A stretch of DNA of 64,000 bases from Kalaharituber pfeilii (taxonomy: Eukaryota > Ascomycota > Pezizomycetes > Pezizales > Pezizaceae), in contig WHUZ01000063.1 of the NCBI GenBank assembly GCA_015179045.1, positions 62,001 through 126,000 of the forward strand. The letters run 5' to 3'. The notes under the pieces were generated by a model. That model had not been told where the DNA came from. It did not search any database and saw nothing but the letters and a program-made list of their open reading frames with translations. The position numbers and the translations under genes are program-made. This document shows positions 42,770-55,511 of the stretch, in pieces. The number at the start of each line of letters is the position of its first letter. Positions within the stretch are counted from its first letter, which is position 1.

Positions 42770-45700
42770 AGCTGGCTGGCGGCTCGACGCAAACCAGACC
42801 CCCGGCTGCAATCTGAACGTGCGTAAGGCTGTGTCAATGATGGTGCTTTCTCTCTCGCTTCCACCTTTCAGGGAGTCCCTTAAGCTTCTGTCTCGGCTGC
42901 GCAGATGTTAGCACCACCAGCACGCTTGACCCAACCAAGATAAGCTCGATCTCAATGATGTGCGCAATTAGCGGAACTGTGGGCGAATTCGCGTTGCCTT
43001 TCCTTCGCCTACCGTTAGATGAAAAACCTAAATCACCAGATGATGCCCGGCGAAAAGAAAAGAAAACGAGGATGGTAGTCTGATGTCCAGGTCCGACGAT
43101 GACGCTGTCGTCGGCTATTTATTGCGACGCACGTTGGTCATGATGCATGGTGATCAGGCCAGCAACCAGTGTGCGCCCCACATTATGCAGTAGTACAGTA
43201 CAATTATTAGTCGCATGCAATATATAAGAATCCGCTGCGGCTATCTACCTATGCCCATACTCATCGCACTTAAGATGAATGGAATCAAGCGGCACTTTAT
43301 GTTGTCCCCTTTCACCAATTGGCGAAGGCAACATAGTGGTATTCTTCGTCAGCTTACTTAGTCTGACAACAACCAATCAAATCCTGCAATCGCCCGCAGA
43401 ATTCGGAAATTAATAGCAAACATTCCCGCCTTGCAAATGAAACGTCTACAGATCTTTGCAAGACTGAATAGGCAATAACATCAAGTATATGTAACGTTAA
43501 CATCGTCGCCAGCAGCTGCAGCCGGCATTGATCACGCAATTTCCTAACACTTGAAACAGCATTTGTCGGGGTGTCATGTCACTTGGACAGGGTGCCAACC
43601 GCTGAAGAAGTGCCAAGGCAAGTCTACTGCCAACAAAATTAAGAGGCGCTACGGCCCGCAGCCGAGGGTCCCTGTACGGGCTGAAGTCTCGGAGACTGCC
43701 TCGGCACCGCCAATGCGGGGTAACAGTTTTGGCGTGAGAATGGCGTTACATAGCTAGTCTCCGCAGTAGCAAGTACGAGATAAGTTTTTACCTGCAAATT
43801 TTCCAGCTAGCAATAGCGACATAAAATCATCCGTTCAATACCTACATAAATACATACAATTTACAGTATTGTAAAGCACCTATGCTGATACATCATTAGC
43901 GGCCTCACCAGAAGATTTTTATTCCGACAGTTGCGTTGTATTTTAACTTCCCGAACCAGACATTGAAGTACGTCTGCTTTGTATATCTCGCATGCACTTT
44001 TGCAACCTACCAGAAGGTTCCAATTCCAATTCCTCCGCATGACTTTTGCACCTTAGTAAGTAACCCAATAAATATTTTAATTTCTCCACTTCTATTATTT
44101 CTCAGATCACATTTCTCAGCATCACACGAAAATATCGTGTAGATCCCACATCCACTCACCGTGTGACTTTGGATCCACTGAAGCTGCATGATTATCTGAG
44201 CCAACCGGAACACTCTTAGGAGATTAGGTTCAGGTCTATCGCAAGAAACATAAGCTGAAGGGTAGTGGTAATGAGAATAATAGGGCAGAAGGCGGGGCTG
44301 AAAATGGTTGGATTTTGTAGTTGAAGGAGCTATTTATACCTACTAAGTGAAAGGTGAAGCGATGATGATAGAGGAAGGGCAAGCTGAAGGAAAAACAAAA
44401 GATGGTTGCTCCACCTCTAGTTTGTTGTCCAGTCAGGCTCTCAGCCTGATAGGAACCTTGATGTGATGGGTGAGCGAGGGGTATTCAGATTAGAAGTATT
44501 CGAGACTATATGCGTGAATTTCGAATTCTTTTTTTTTTTTTTTTCACTTTTTAAAGCATTCAAGGAGTTAATTGACAGCAATTCTTGTAATGTCAGCCCA
44601 AGGATCCCATGAATATTACATAAATACAGCGCAAATAAGAAAAATATTTCTACACTCAAATTTTGAGGTGGAACGCATGTACCGCGATGCTGCCTTGGTT
44701 CGTGACTGTGGAAGGCATGATCTAGTTCATGTTACTCAACCTGCACTCACCTCTTCGCCGCACAAGCAATAAGCACACAGAAACAAGACTCTTCACACAA
44801 CCTTGAAAATGTAGTATATGGCTTACGAACAGAGGTGGCGGCGGATGGCAGGAGCCCGGCAGTTGAGGCATGACTGGTGAGCGCGAACCAAAAGCGAGAA
44901 AGGAAGCTTCGCACTGTACTGTAGACTGCTTCGCACCTACCTAGCCTGAATATATGGCCAAATTTTACGTCGGAGTCGATTGTTCACCCCCCACCAAGTA
45001 TATGGCTCAACAATACAGGCTTTCTTCGAGAGGAGGGTTTACAGTAGGCCAAAATTCATATTCAATTCACCGCACACGAATCGCACACTTCTGATTTGAA
45101 TACCTTATTGTACGGAGTTCGATCGTGGTAATGAGACAATATACCCCCAGTCAGTATCAGCCGCCTTACACTAGTAGTGCAGGAAGGAATGAACAATCTG
45201 CTGACTAAACAATTTCGTCACTGAGTATCTCGCTGTCGCCTGCACTAGTTAAAGGTCCAGCTATCTGAGATGCTAGTAGGGTCTTTTTATAAATGGAGAG
45301 AACAAAAAAAAAAAGAAAAACTCCCTTGCTTGCCGTGCTGAGGAATATAGCAGCCAAAGCTTCCTAAAGAAGTAACAGGTTATAACACACCAAATAGATG
45401 TCCACAAAAATTTACAGTAATTCCCTCCCTTAACTACCATACGAAGAGTTACTTTAACCCAGGGCTAGTAAGGCTGTTTCGCCTCCTTGCACCTTCACCC
45501 AATCCTTCCGCAAAGCGTAGAGCTAAAGGTGTAACCTTCAGACTCAAAATCAATGTGGGCTCAAAATTATGCCACTTATTTAATGTAAAAGCAACGACTT
45601 GTCTACTAAACTTCGAGAATTTTGCTAACAGAACTAGAACAACAATGCCGATTTATGCAAGCAAAAACCTTCGTGAAATGAACTCCCCACTACTTTTGCA

Positions 45701-46490
45701 TCTTGATACACAGTCTTTCAAACCACCAGTCATACCCTTAAATACCGTACACAAATACTTACCTACCGTTACCATGAATAGTCCAATGGTATTTATACAT
45801 ACTAATAAGCTTCATGTCCAAAAACAGCTACCGGGACTGCTAGCCAGGCGTGAAGAACATAGATCACTAATCATCAGCAAATCCATTACCGGCCAATTCC
45901 CCAGTCCTATTCTCACCTATGGAAAATATATATATATTTGCTAACTACGATATATACAGTATATTCATATTCATCTGCCCATTTGCATTAATAGCCGTTG
46001 GCCCTGGCCACCCTGTTATCGATACCCAAATGTCTTGCTTCCGGTTAAGCTTGGCAACGTCCTCCGATGGAGGTCGTGATAGTATGAATAAGCTTAATTG
46101 CAAGCCGATTGTACATCCCTGTCGTAACGGTTTTTAAGTGCAACGGTCGGAGATAGATATCAAATAGGAAGTTACCCACGCAACAATGGATACGTACTTA
46201 CACACTTATCTATCAGGATTAGCCATGCAGCTTCAATTTCGGAAACTTCAATTTCGGAAACTGGACGTAGGCTGTGGTATACCTGTGCCATCCGGTTTAA
46301 CGTTTGCCAAAGGAAGCTAGAAATCATTGCATGTCATGTTTAACATCGTGTGCTATTATACACCACCTATATTTGGTCTTTCCAACCGGCTACTTGTAGC
46401 AGATAACGGGAAAGTGGGATTCGTCGGCCAGGCAAAATAATTGTTCGCTTGTAAGCAAACAGTACCTCGGGCTAAAGCCCATTTTACCTT
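42770..46490. other. Intergenic, no supported gene
   Basis: Contains open frames of 60-130 codons (for example 43551-43757 and 45555-45944) without recognisable motifs, a poly-T run at 44528-44544 without a LINE hairpin, and low-GC sequence. I see no RNA gene or transposon end I can defend. Confidence 0.5.
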
Positions 46491-46499
46491 ACTACGTAT

Positions 46500-46712
46500 A
46501 CTGCTTCTCCTATTCCAGTTGCTTCTGATACTAACTTAGACTCAGAGGCTCTTAAGAGGGAGAATGAGTTTGTGGTGGAATATGAGGACAAGTGTGTTGA
46601 TTTGAGTATTGACCTTCAAGGTGATACTGATTCCAGTTCTTCTTTATCTGAAATTTCTGACTCCTGTTTTGCAGATTGGTTGTCTGGCAACTCTTCGTAT
46701 CGTTCAGGTTAG
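46500..46712 (+). pseudogene. Unrecognised coding-like fragment
   Basis: One frame reads TASPIPVASDTNLDSEALKR, ENEFVVEYEDKCVDLSIDLQ, GDTDSSSSLSEISDSCFADW, LSGNSSYRSG, then a stop. The Ser/Asp/Glu-rich composition and absence of internal stops look like real protein, and a TTCCAG acceptor-like site lies at the left edge. No start codon and no partner exons are visible. It may be an exon remnant of a transposon or gene. Confidence 0.3.
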
Positions 46713-47131
46713 CTCGCGCTTGAGCATAAGTTGCTTGCTATATGCATACATCATTGAGTGGAGTAATACATACTACTGACCTTCATACCAACAGATGAAG
46801 ATGAGAGATGTACAACGTCGGGCCTCACAAGCCGGGCAGCAACAGCAGGTAGGTTTGCACAAATGATACCCAATATATAGTGCCACCCAATACATCCTAA
46901 TAACAACATCTAGCGTAACCAACCGAGTAACTTGCAATATATATACATTTGACTCCACATATGGCAACACTCTTTCTCCTTCTCGGGTCCTACGAGCAGG
47001 CCATCGCAAGAGAACTGATTGCATTTACTGAAATGTTGTCCCACTGCTTAATTCCTTGAATGAACTTGAGTTTCACCCCTTACGCTCATGAGGCCCCTTG
47101 ATTTCGTACATTAGTGACTTAATCCGAAGCA

Positions 47132-49397
47132 ATGGCTACGAACTCAACCTCAAGCTCAACTGGTGGCGCCCCCACTTGCACACTGGATGAAAAGCAACTC
47201 TCCAAGTATACCTCCTCTCCTTCCACTTTGGACCCAGAATCCTCTACTGTCCTTGGTGCCACCAACACAGTACCGGTCCAGCCTCATCAAGCGTGAAGAA
47301 CTACCTCGCTGCGGCCTGGCAGACAACGAGTTTGACCTCACAGATGAAGAACTCTCAACTCTCCGACGTGTAGCAGATCATTTCCCTGTTGCGGCATATT
47401 TCATTGTGATTGTGGAATTATGCGAGAGGTTTGGGTATTATGGTATCAATGCGCCATTGCAAAACTATATCTCGTATCCCAAAGAGGGGAATGTTGATGG
47501 GGAACTGGGGGCGATTGGATTGGGACAACAGGGTGCTACAGCTAGTACAAACTGTGTGTGGATTTTATTTACAACCCAACTCTGATTTTTTGGAAATACT
47601 GACTGTTACCCTCATTTCATACGCGACAGTCTTTCATTTCTGGGCGTATCTTGCTCCGATTAGAGTAGCCATCATTGCTGACGGCTACTTGGGACGCTAA
47701 CTACCGCACAATCTACATCGAGTGTTTCTTATACATGGCGGGCGCATTAATGCTGTGGCTCACTACACTCCCTATATCCATTCAAGGAGGCCATTCCCTG
47801 GGTGGACTTATCCCAAGCTTGATAATCGTTGGTGCAGGAACTAGGTTTATTAAGAGTAACATTAGTCCAATGGTCAGCGAGCAGTATTGGAAGACCAGGC
47901 AGTTTGTTCGGGAGATAAAAGTAAAAGGAGGTGGAATGGAGAGGGTAATTGTTGATCCGGTGGCCACCACACAGAGAAGTTTATCCCACCTGGTTTGAGG
48001 CTTTGTATATATCTCAGGTAAATGGATTGGGATTGGCATCAAATCTCATATCTAGTCTTCAATTATTGGCGCCATGTCCCCACCCGCCACCATCTTCGCT
48101 GAGAAACATGGTTAGTTTCTGGCTCGCCTACCTACTCCCTTTCCTCATCCTCTTTATTGGCATCAGCGTTCTTCTCCTCCGAAGGACCCACTATGTTCGG
48201 AGACCGCCAGAGAGAAGTGTGCTTCCCATTCCATTCCGCATTACCGGCCTCGCACCCCGTGAGCGAAACCTGGAAGCTGTGAAGCTAGCATTATGCGCGC
48301 AAATGGAAAGCTAGATAGGTATAACCCGAAGTGGACGGACCATTTTGTGGATGAAGTTAGGAGAGGGTTGGTGGCATGTAAGGTCTTGTAAGTCTATGGC
48401 CTCTACGAGTGTTCCTCCGAGAATAAATTATAGTGCCTTAACTCACAAGTGACCTTGGTATAGTGTTGCATACCCTTTCTACTGGATCTGTTCCTCCTAG
48501 GGCTCCAGCAACCTCGTCTCTCAAGCTGGCTCCATGCGCCTCTGCGGTACCCCCAACGACCTTATCAACAAGCTCAATCCGCTGACTCTCATCGTCTGCA
48601 TCCCTATCTTTGACCGCTTCGTCTTTCCCGGCTTACGTAAGATCGGCATCCAATTTCGCCCCATCACCCACATCACAATTGGTTTCTTCGTCCAATCCCT
48701 CTCTATCGACTACATCACTGTTCTGCAGCACTACCTATACGAGCTCGGCCCGGGAAAGATTGAAGTCTGGGTCCAGGGGCCTTGTTACGTGATGGGGGCG
48801 ATTAGCGAAATATCACTGCACGAGAGAACGCGTTTACTCACGCACCGGCAAGCATGAAGAGTGTTGTTACGATTTTTTTTTTTTTTTTTTTTATGTCATT
48901 ACTCGCATGTTGTTACGATTGTAACGTATCTGTTTATGAATGCAGTAGCTGCGGCAATTGGAATCGCGTTGACGTTTGTCGATAAAGATCCTGAAATCCT
49001 CTGGACATGTTAGTTGCAATCCCATAGATCCGCAGGGTACTCTTGACAGGCTCAATTCCTACTCCGCAATCATCCGATAGCTGACTTTTGTCCGAAATCT
49101 AGACACGTCAGTGGCAACTGCAGCATTTTTAGCCGGGTGTGTCTTTTGGCTGCTATTCGAGCATCTAAACGAGCAGGTGAGTGGTGCTATATACCCACTA
49201 CTGTACTCCAGAAGCCAACCTTAATACTATTGCACAAATAGGAGGACGCTATGGTAGATATAGAGTCAAAGGGGTTAGAGCAGACTGCAACGCTACTGTC
49301 AAGCGTGGAAAGGACAAGTATGCAAAGCGGTGAGATTGACAAAGTAGCAATTCTTACAACGTTGAAAAGCTCATCATTCCCTCTAGCGGGATAATAC
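47132..49397 (+). pseudogene. PTR2/POT family di/tripeptide transporter, decayed
   Basis: Starts MATNSTSSSTGGAPTCTLDE. Homologous blocks in order, in changing frames: LTDEELSTLRRVADHFPVAA; IVELCERFGYYGINAPLQNY; GLGQQGATAS; VFHFWAYLAPIRVAIIADGY; LGGLIPSLIIVGAGTRFIKS and NISPMVSEQY; VSFWLAYLLPFLILFIG; HYVRRPPERSVLPIPFRI; DHFVDEVRRGLVACKV; GSSNLVSQAGSM; PNDLINKLNPLTLIVCIPIF; VQGPCYVMGAISEI; FTHAPASMKSVVTIVTYLFM; and VATAAFLAGCVFWLLFEHLN, ending at about 49397. These match the proton-coupled oligopeptide transporters (12 membrane helices, plasma membrane). At least three frameshifts (near 47300, 47700, 48000) and a 34-base LINE tail in an exon make it non-functional. Confidence 0.88.
48862..48919 (-). 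repeat. 34-base LINE tail inside the transporter exon, 12-bp TSD
   Basis: TGTTGTTACGAT at 48862-48873 and 48908-48919 flanks poly-T plus ATGTCATTACTCGCA. Only about 15 bases of the type A tail are present. Removing the insert and one TSD copy restores the frame SMKSVVTIVTYLFM of the PTR2 helix. Confidence 0.93.
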
Positions 49398-49953
49398 ATT
49401 CGTGATAATGCTTGTATAAAGACCTGATGCGTTGAATGTGAGACAGTTACCCTCAATAGAGTAGATTTTTTGTGATGTCCTCCAGTGAAAGTATTGGGAT
49501 CTGGACAACTCCAGTCGTAGATCCCGTTTGAAAACCACTCCAGTGCCAAATATACTTCAGAGAGATGTGTCCCTGTAGTACCCAACCATACCTCCGCTTT
49601 ACAGTGTCTCACCAGACTCTGAGGTTCCCAAGACCAATTTGAGTCTAGAGGTACGTTGGAGCGTATCGTGACCAAGAGGGAGGAAAGTGCACACCTACAG
49701 AGAACTCCGTCATAATAACGCGGCGCTAGAATATATATACGGTTAGTTTTAAACATCAATGCTCTACTTGTGAGGGCAATAGTCCGAAAAGCCATATGAC
49801 GTTCTTCAGACCTGCTCTACTACTCCGTTAGTCTCGACTTAAGGGCCTGCGCGGTGCAAGCCCACCGATGTATGGCAATCTAATGCACCCCGTAAATCAA
49901 CGGATGCAAGCAATGAATGGAAGCTAGCGCACATTTCTGATTAGCTACAAGTA

Positions 49954-50591
49954 CAGTCAGACCTTTGCTATAATGAACACGTAAAATCTGGCCCTTTGTT
50001 TTCACTATAGCAAGGTTTCAGTATAGAAAATTGTGGTAAATTAATCATATAGTCTTGGCATCTGAGTTCCTGAGCTTCGCTACTAATTAAGACTTACTAG
50101 TAATGAAATAGCCACATTAAGAAATCAATTCGAATGTGACGGTGGTGGTAGTGATGCGTAGGAACTTAAATGGAAATGTAACGAGCAGTGATAGTGGGAG
50201 AAAAATATGAATTAGAATTAAATCAGTAGTAGATTGAGATCCGTGATCAGGGTTCTAACAGTCAAGATGTCTACTAGCAAGCGGACAGACATTCACAACT
50301 TGGTTTAAACCAACCTCTAGTGCTTAGCAATATAGTTGCTGTTTTCTGGGCTGCTCAAAAATCACTGGTGCGCAGGAGGCTCGGCAGTAGGGGGGTTTCT
50401 TGGGATTTCATTTCATTGTAGCAAGAACAATTTGTATGTAGATAAAATATAACTTTCTCTAAAATTTTTCTCATTACACTATTTGGTGCGATCTCACTAT
50501 AGCAAGATCGGATTGCGTGGGGATGGAAATCCGAGAGAGTGGATGTGTTATAGCAAGGTTTTCACTATAGCGAGGTAGCAAGGTCTGACAG
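49954..50591. mobile_element. Pogo-like MITE with TA duplication
   Basis: Ends CAGTCAGACCTTTGCTATAA and the complement of CTGTCAGACCTTGCTACC.., flanked by TA at 49952-49953 and 50592-50593. Subterminal CACTATAGCAAGG-type repeats (CTATAGCAAGGTT) occur several times on both sides. 638 bp with no transposase. The TIR style is that of pogo/Fot1 elements. Confidence 0.82.
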
Positions 50592-50773
50592 TACTCTAGC
50601 TATCGCAGATCCCTTGTCATGCCTGTTTCTGCGCACTGACCTATATAGTTCGCAAATTATGTTGCTCTCCGCCGCATAGGTTAGCGGACCGCGCTCACTC
50701 CTGTAATATTTTCTCGGCTAATTATGACCAGTCATTTGTACTTACTATCCCTCCATACTAGTGCAACTGGCTT

Positions 50774-50856
50774 ACCACTACTATGTATTTTTTTTTTTTT
50801 GTATCATGTAACCCCGCTTGTAGCTGTTCGCCCTGGCAGGGCACCACTACTATGTA
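50774..50856 (-). repeat. LINE type C micro-insertion with 14-bp TSD
   Basis: ACCACTACTATGTA at 50774-50787 and 50843-50856 flanks 55 bases of poly-T plus the reverse complement of GCCCTGCCAGGGCGAACAGC..GCGGGGTTACATGATAC. Confidence 0.94.
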
Positions 50857-50897
50857 AACGCACCTCAAGTCAGTGAAGGATAAACAAAATACAGTGA

Positions 50898-51082
50898 CCA
50901 GTAAAAAGTCTTGAGGATTAGGCAGTATTGGGATATATGTGTGCTTCAATTTAACGTAGGTTCACATCTGGCAAAGAGAATTCTTTTGGTACTGTATATC
51001 GAATACAGACCCGATTTGCATATTGCATGCTACACTTATCCCAATATTGCCAAATCCCCAAAACTTTCGAAGCGTTACTGGT
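50898..51082. repeat. Small palindromic element
   Basis: ACCAGTAA..GAGGATTAGGCAGTATTGGG on the left pairs with CCCAATATTGCCAAATCCCC..TTACTGGT on the right over roughly 40-45 imperfect bases. Size about 185 bp, MITE-like; no clear TSD. Confidence 0.55.
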
Positions 51083-51402
51083 ATTATCTGTGCTGGATTC
51101 GTTTCCCATAAAACGCTTTCGTACAGTTTATCTGTGAATAGGAATGCAACTCCTGTCAAGTACAAATGGCGTTCATCTGATGTAAAATCAATGGCACCTT
51201 GCTGCTTTACTGGGTTGAAGTAAAGGTACAGTAGTGGCAATTTAGTAGCGTTCCTTCCCTTTTGACCGTAAAGCACAGACATTGCGAGGCGCAGAGATAC
51301 GCGGTGCCCGGGGTGGATCATGAGTCGGATGGCACAATCTCAGTTGTTGCAACTAACCTAAGATTACGTTGGCTTGACTGGCCTGAAGAATGATATGATC
51401 TA

Positions 51403-51562
51403 CTGTCACGGACGGTTCAATGGGACAGACGGTTCACGGGACAGCTAAACCTAAGTTGACTAAAATTCTATTCAGAATTCAAGCAAAGGGCTGTTGAGGC
51501 CAAGGCGCGCATTGGCAAATTTGTATGTGAATTTAGCGCTCCCATTGAACCGTCCATGACAG
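51403..51562. mobile_element. 160-bp MITE with TA duplication
   Basis: CTGTCACGGACGGTTCAATG at 51403 pairs with the inverted copy CATTGAACCGTCCATGACAG ending at 51562 (one mismatch). TA flanks both sides (51401-51402 and 51563-51564). CTGT..ACAG ends plus TA match the style of the elements at 115-1900 and 18467-19293. Confidence 0.88.
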
Positions 51563-52011
51563 TAGTCATATGCATACACAAATATACGTGGAAGCAACAC
51601 TTGAACAAAATGGGAAGTATGTTTCGTTTTGAGGGCTATCGTTGTTTATTACAAGAGTTAAATACTGTATACCTTTGGAGCGCGAGACACTACGGTCAGA
51701 CCTGTCATATTGGATGAACTTTGCTAGCCCGAGGTTGGGCCGGTGTAGATTATTAGATATTCTCATTATTGGATGGATAGCATTTTTGCCGGCCCATATC
51801 CCAGATTTACATAGTGATTGAATTTGTCATATTGAATAGTATGAAAACTGGAGGTTCATGAGATTTAGCCAAGTGTTAAACCACTTTTGGGAGATCGTTC
51901 TAAGCGCTTCGTATTGAAAACCTGTATCTCTACCAGTGCAAAGTTATGTTACTACCAAATACAAATCTCAAAGCTTTACACCACATACTCTGGATGCTAC
52001 TGGCTACATAG

Positions 52012-52047
52012 TTGCTGCCTGGATGCATAGTTGCTGCCTGGATGCAC
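52012..52047. repeat. Short tandem duplication
   Basis: CATAGTTGCTGCCTGGATG occurs twice in tandem. 51600-53000 otherwise contains nothing I can support, apart from a lone pogo-like GGTCAGACCTGTCATATTGG at about 51694. Confidence 0.7.
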
Positions 52048-52999
52048 ACAGTTTCAGCAACTACAATTGCGAATTGCGAATTGCAAGCAAATATTTGACG
52101 CTCCGGACCTTCTCTTGCATTCGAGGACCATTTAGCAAATGTCTCCGATATCTCAGACACTATGAGAGTTGATATTACACACACAAGGTAGTCAGAACTG
52201 AAGTCTCAGCCAATCAAGTCCAAGGTGACTCAGAGGAGCCTGAACCAGTCCCATAACTTGAGGCAGGCAATGCGTTGTCTATTGTCAGAACTGTGTTCAG
52301 CAAAGTGCCAGGACTTCAGTTTCAGGGGATGAAGAAGCGGCATTTGAATTTCAGCGCCTTGGAAAGTACTTGAATTTGCTGAGCTTGAAGTGCTCTTCGA
52401 AATATGCCTCTATTACCTCTTATTTTCGTCCTCATTATTCATGTTCGTATCTTTAACAGCATGTACCTAGCAAAGAATTGACCTCTCCGCGCCAACGGAT
52501 AACGTGTCTTGTTGGATAAAACCCAGTCCCTGACGTTGTCCAATAGGACAGGTTTGACCCAAATTTGGAGGTTACTGGAAAGTCACATGCACCTCAAGCT
52601 CGGCCTGGTTATGACCTTATATCCGTTTGGTCCAGTAAGAAAGAGCTGCACACAGATCACAGATATACTGGGATAGACGGAGGTATACCTAGGCAGTCGT
52701 GCAGCTTGATTCTTAAGCGCACTAACCTTCTACCGGTATCCAATTTTCCAGTGTTTTTACGGCGCGTAGGATTGCTCGTTTGTAGCCAGTTTTTGCTTTG
52801 TACTCTACTACCTTTAACCAAGATAGTACATATGCATTACTTTCACTATGGGGTGCACTCTAGATCATGCGCCGTCTACCTTATTGCAATGACATATTAG
52901 CACAAAATTGAAAAATACTGCATGCCCACCGTGGCAAAAGCTTTGACAACAGACCCCTCAACTGAATTTGCAGACTAACACAGTTGATTATCGCCATAA

Positions 53000-53227
53000 A
53001 GGACCTTCAAGATTTTTTTTTTTTTTTAATATCATTACTCGCGTGCCGCCCTATGGGCTATGGCGAGGTTTAGTTACAAGAAACATGATAACAAAAGAAA
53101 ATGGCTAAATAACATTGTGAGGCCCACCGCTCTCACTGGTAATGTGGGTAGTATCTATCAAAAGCCAGCATGTTCGGGGACCTTGTCTGGCAGAGGACGG
53201 AAGTAGGACCTTCAAGAAACATGCCAT
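53000..53227 (-). mobile_element. LINE type A 3' fragment, 202 bp, 13-bp TSD
   Basis: AGGACCTTCAAGA at 53000-53012 and 53215-53227 flanks poly-T, the type A hairpin and about 140 bases of 3' UTR. Confidence 0.92.
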
Positions 53228-53229
53228 TT

Positions 53230-55510
53230 CACGTATCGAGTATGAATTCATAGGTGAATGGTCCAGTCTGTTACAGTATTGCAATCGGGATCTTCCATAC
53301 CTTATCTTTGATGCACCAAACTCTGAATTGGTTCACAGTTCCCTTTCTTCTCTCCATAATAGCCTAAGTTACTATAATATATGTACCACTAGTAACCATT
53401 CATCCCGTAGGACCATCAGCTGCAAAGCAGCCCCCGGCATCATCCGCCCCGGACAAGTAAATGTGGCAATGCTGCTTGTACTTGAGTACAGTACATGAAT
53501 CCTGGATGACCAATTGGCATCGCGCAATTACTTAACCTTGCCCAACTGAAGGTGAAATGGCATGGGAGATTGGACCAGAGGGAGACAAGTTACCTAAAGC
53601 TATTAGCATTAATTTGTAACTGGGCGATTAGTAACCGGCATTAAAGGTATGTTAATATTAACTGTCCTGAGCTACAGTACCGTATCAGGATTCATATTGA
53701 ACACAGCCATAGCCCGCCTACTTACGTAGACGGGTTGACGTGGCGGTGGTCTTGGGCGCTGCGGGTATTCATTGCTCGATCCAGATCACATGAAGGACTA
53801 GTTATTGGTACATGACATTGCAAGCCATTTATAGATGCCAGGTCAGCGATAATGTCAGGTTTATCCCTGCCTTTCTCCCCTAAGTCATTTTTGTAGTCTC
53901 CGGAAGTTGGACGAAAGGAATGTTTTCTTCGGCTGATCGCCTAGGTTGGGAAGGTATGATTGGCGACGCGGTGGGGAAAGCTTTGTCTTGAAGCAAATTA
54001 TAGCATACTTGGAGGAGAAACGCTAGTAAGTAGAGTACATACTCCTCATATGATACTTCCCAAACCCTAGGGTGGCTGCCTGTGGTGGTGCATCCCCGCG
54101 GGGTGGTCTCCGGTGAATTCCTGTTGCATGCATGCAGCCGCACTATCTGTCAATGCAGAGGAGCGACTTATCCCTGGATTGAAAGCAGATCTTCTCTCGA
54201 ATTTTTATGAGAGTCCCAACACCCCGTCTCTGGGTCGATTGCAGGTGCTCGTACATCTGCCGGCTACAGTGAGTGATAACATAAGTGCTACTAGCTGTAC
54301 TCGAGTACTAATTCCTTGAATGTATATGGAGATGCGCTCAGGGAAATTCCAGCCTAGCACTGATAATTGACGGTAGCATAGGAGACTGGAGAGGCTTGCG
54401 AAACCCACAAGGGTATGATTTTGTCTATTGGCTGTACCAAAACTCCTTTCGATGCGGTTCTTAGCCTCCTGCTCTCTCATTCTAGATTGAGCTAGCTATG
54501 TATACTTACTTGTATTTGCTTTAGACAAGAGTTCAAGTAAATCTAGAGCTAATGCTATAGCTACCTACATAATGTGATACTTGTAGGCACGTTCTTGTAG
54601 TCCATCGCTTGTAATTATTTAAGGCCATATTCTGAACTACAGGGATCAAGGACGTCCTCTCATCCACATGGATTTGATCAACAATGCAGTTTTAACAGTG
54701 GCACTAGTATTGGTACCCAGCATGAATTGGTGAAATAGCGCAAATTGGGAGGATCTGTGCATTAACTACCAAAACATTGCTGCTCATAACAGTAGCAGCC
54801 AGCGCCTTAGCCGAGGAGGCCAGAACTTCGCCGTGCTCAATGGCTGCAGCTGGCTGACTGCTAGCACTATAATATTACTCACGGACCTTGCGCACGGACT
54901 ATTACTTTCCATGCTACCTCCCTGCTGCTAACAGGTACCATACTCAACAGTTTTTGATTGGCCACAACCAACAATCGATAGCTATACGGCAGTAGAACTT
55001 CACCTCCTAAACTCCAAATCCTTTCAGATCACGACATGCACGAAGTACCTGTCGGCAACATCGCTCAGACGTTGTCAAAATTAACGCTATGTACTAGAAG
55101 TTATAGGGTTTAAGCATCGCCGCGCACAATCTCGAACCCTCTGCGCAGATATTACATGTGCCTTCACAGTTTTCTCAATCCAGCAGTTTTCCCATACCGG
55201 AAGGAATACACTACTCCAAATATATAAATGGATAAATGGATAACTATATCTCGAAGCTCTCTATCACTTCAAAAGCTGAGTAAGCTTGTAAAAACAAGAG
55301 AATATGTACGCGAAGCATCTAGGGACACAATTCTTGGAAGCGATGCAACCTTGTTTGGAAAGGACCAGCACAGCAATCATCAACCAAGTCCCAGGTGCCC
55401 CAGCATACAGCTACAATCTTGAATCGTTTCACTATGCTTGCATCTGAGGCCTAGTGAGTCGGGACATCAAGGTGAAAATTTGATATCGACATTGATCATC
55501 CTTCAATCTT
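53230..55510. other. Intergenic, nothing recognised
   Basis: Only scattered open frames below 120 codons without motifs. No transposon ends or RNA genes that I can identify. Confidence 0.5.
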
Positions 55511-55511
55511 C

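Noticed and set aside
43551..43757. 68-codon ORF upstream of the zinc-finger gene
   Set aside because: Short, no recognised similarity; could be chance.
44528..44544. Poly-T tract as a LINE tail
   Set aside because: No adjacent hairpin sequence.
45555..45944. 129-codon plus-strand ORF
   Set aside because: No recognisable motif, AT-rich, no splice partners; not supported.
49187..49795. 202-codon minus-strand ORF
   Set aside because: It overlaps the last PTR2 exon antisense and shows no family motif; a chance open frame is likely.
52565..52900. 111-codon plus-strand ORF
   Set aside because: No motif or context to support a gene.
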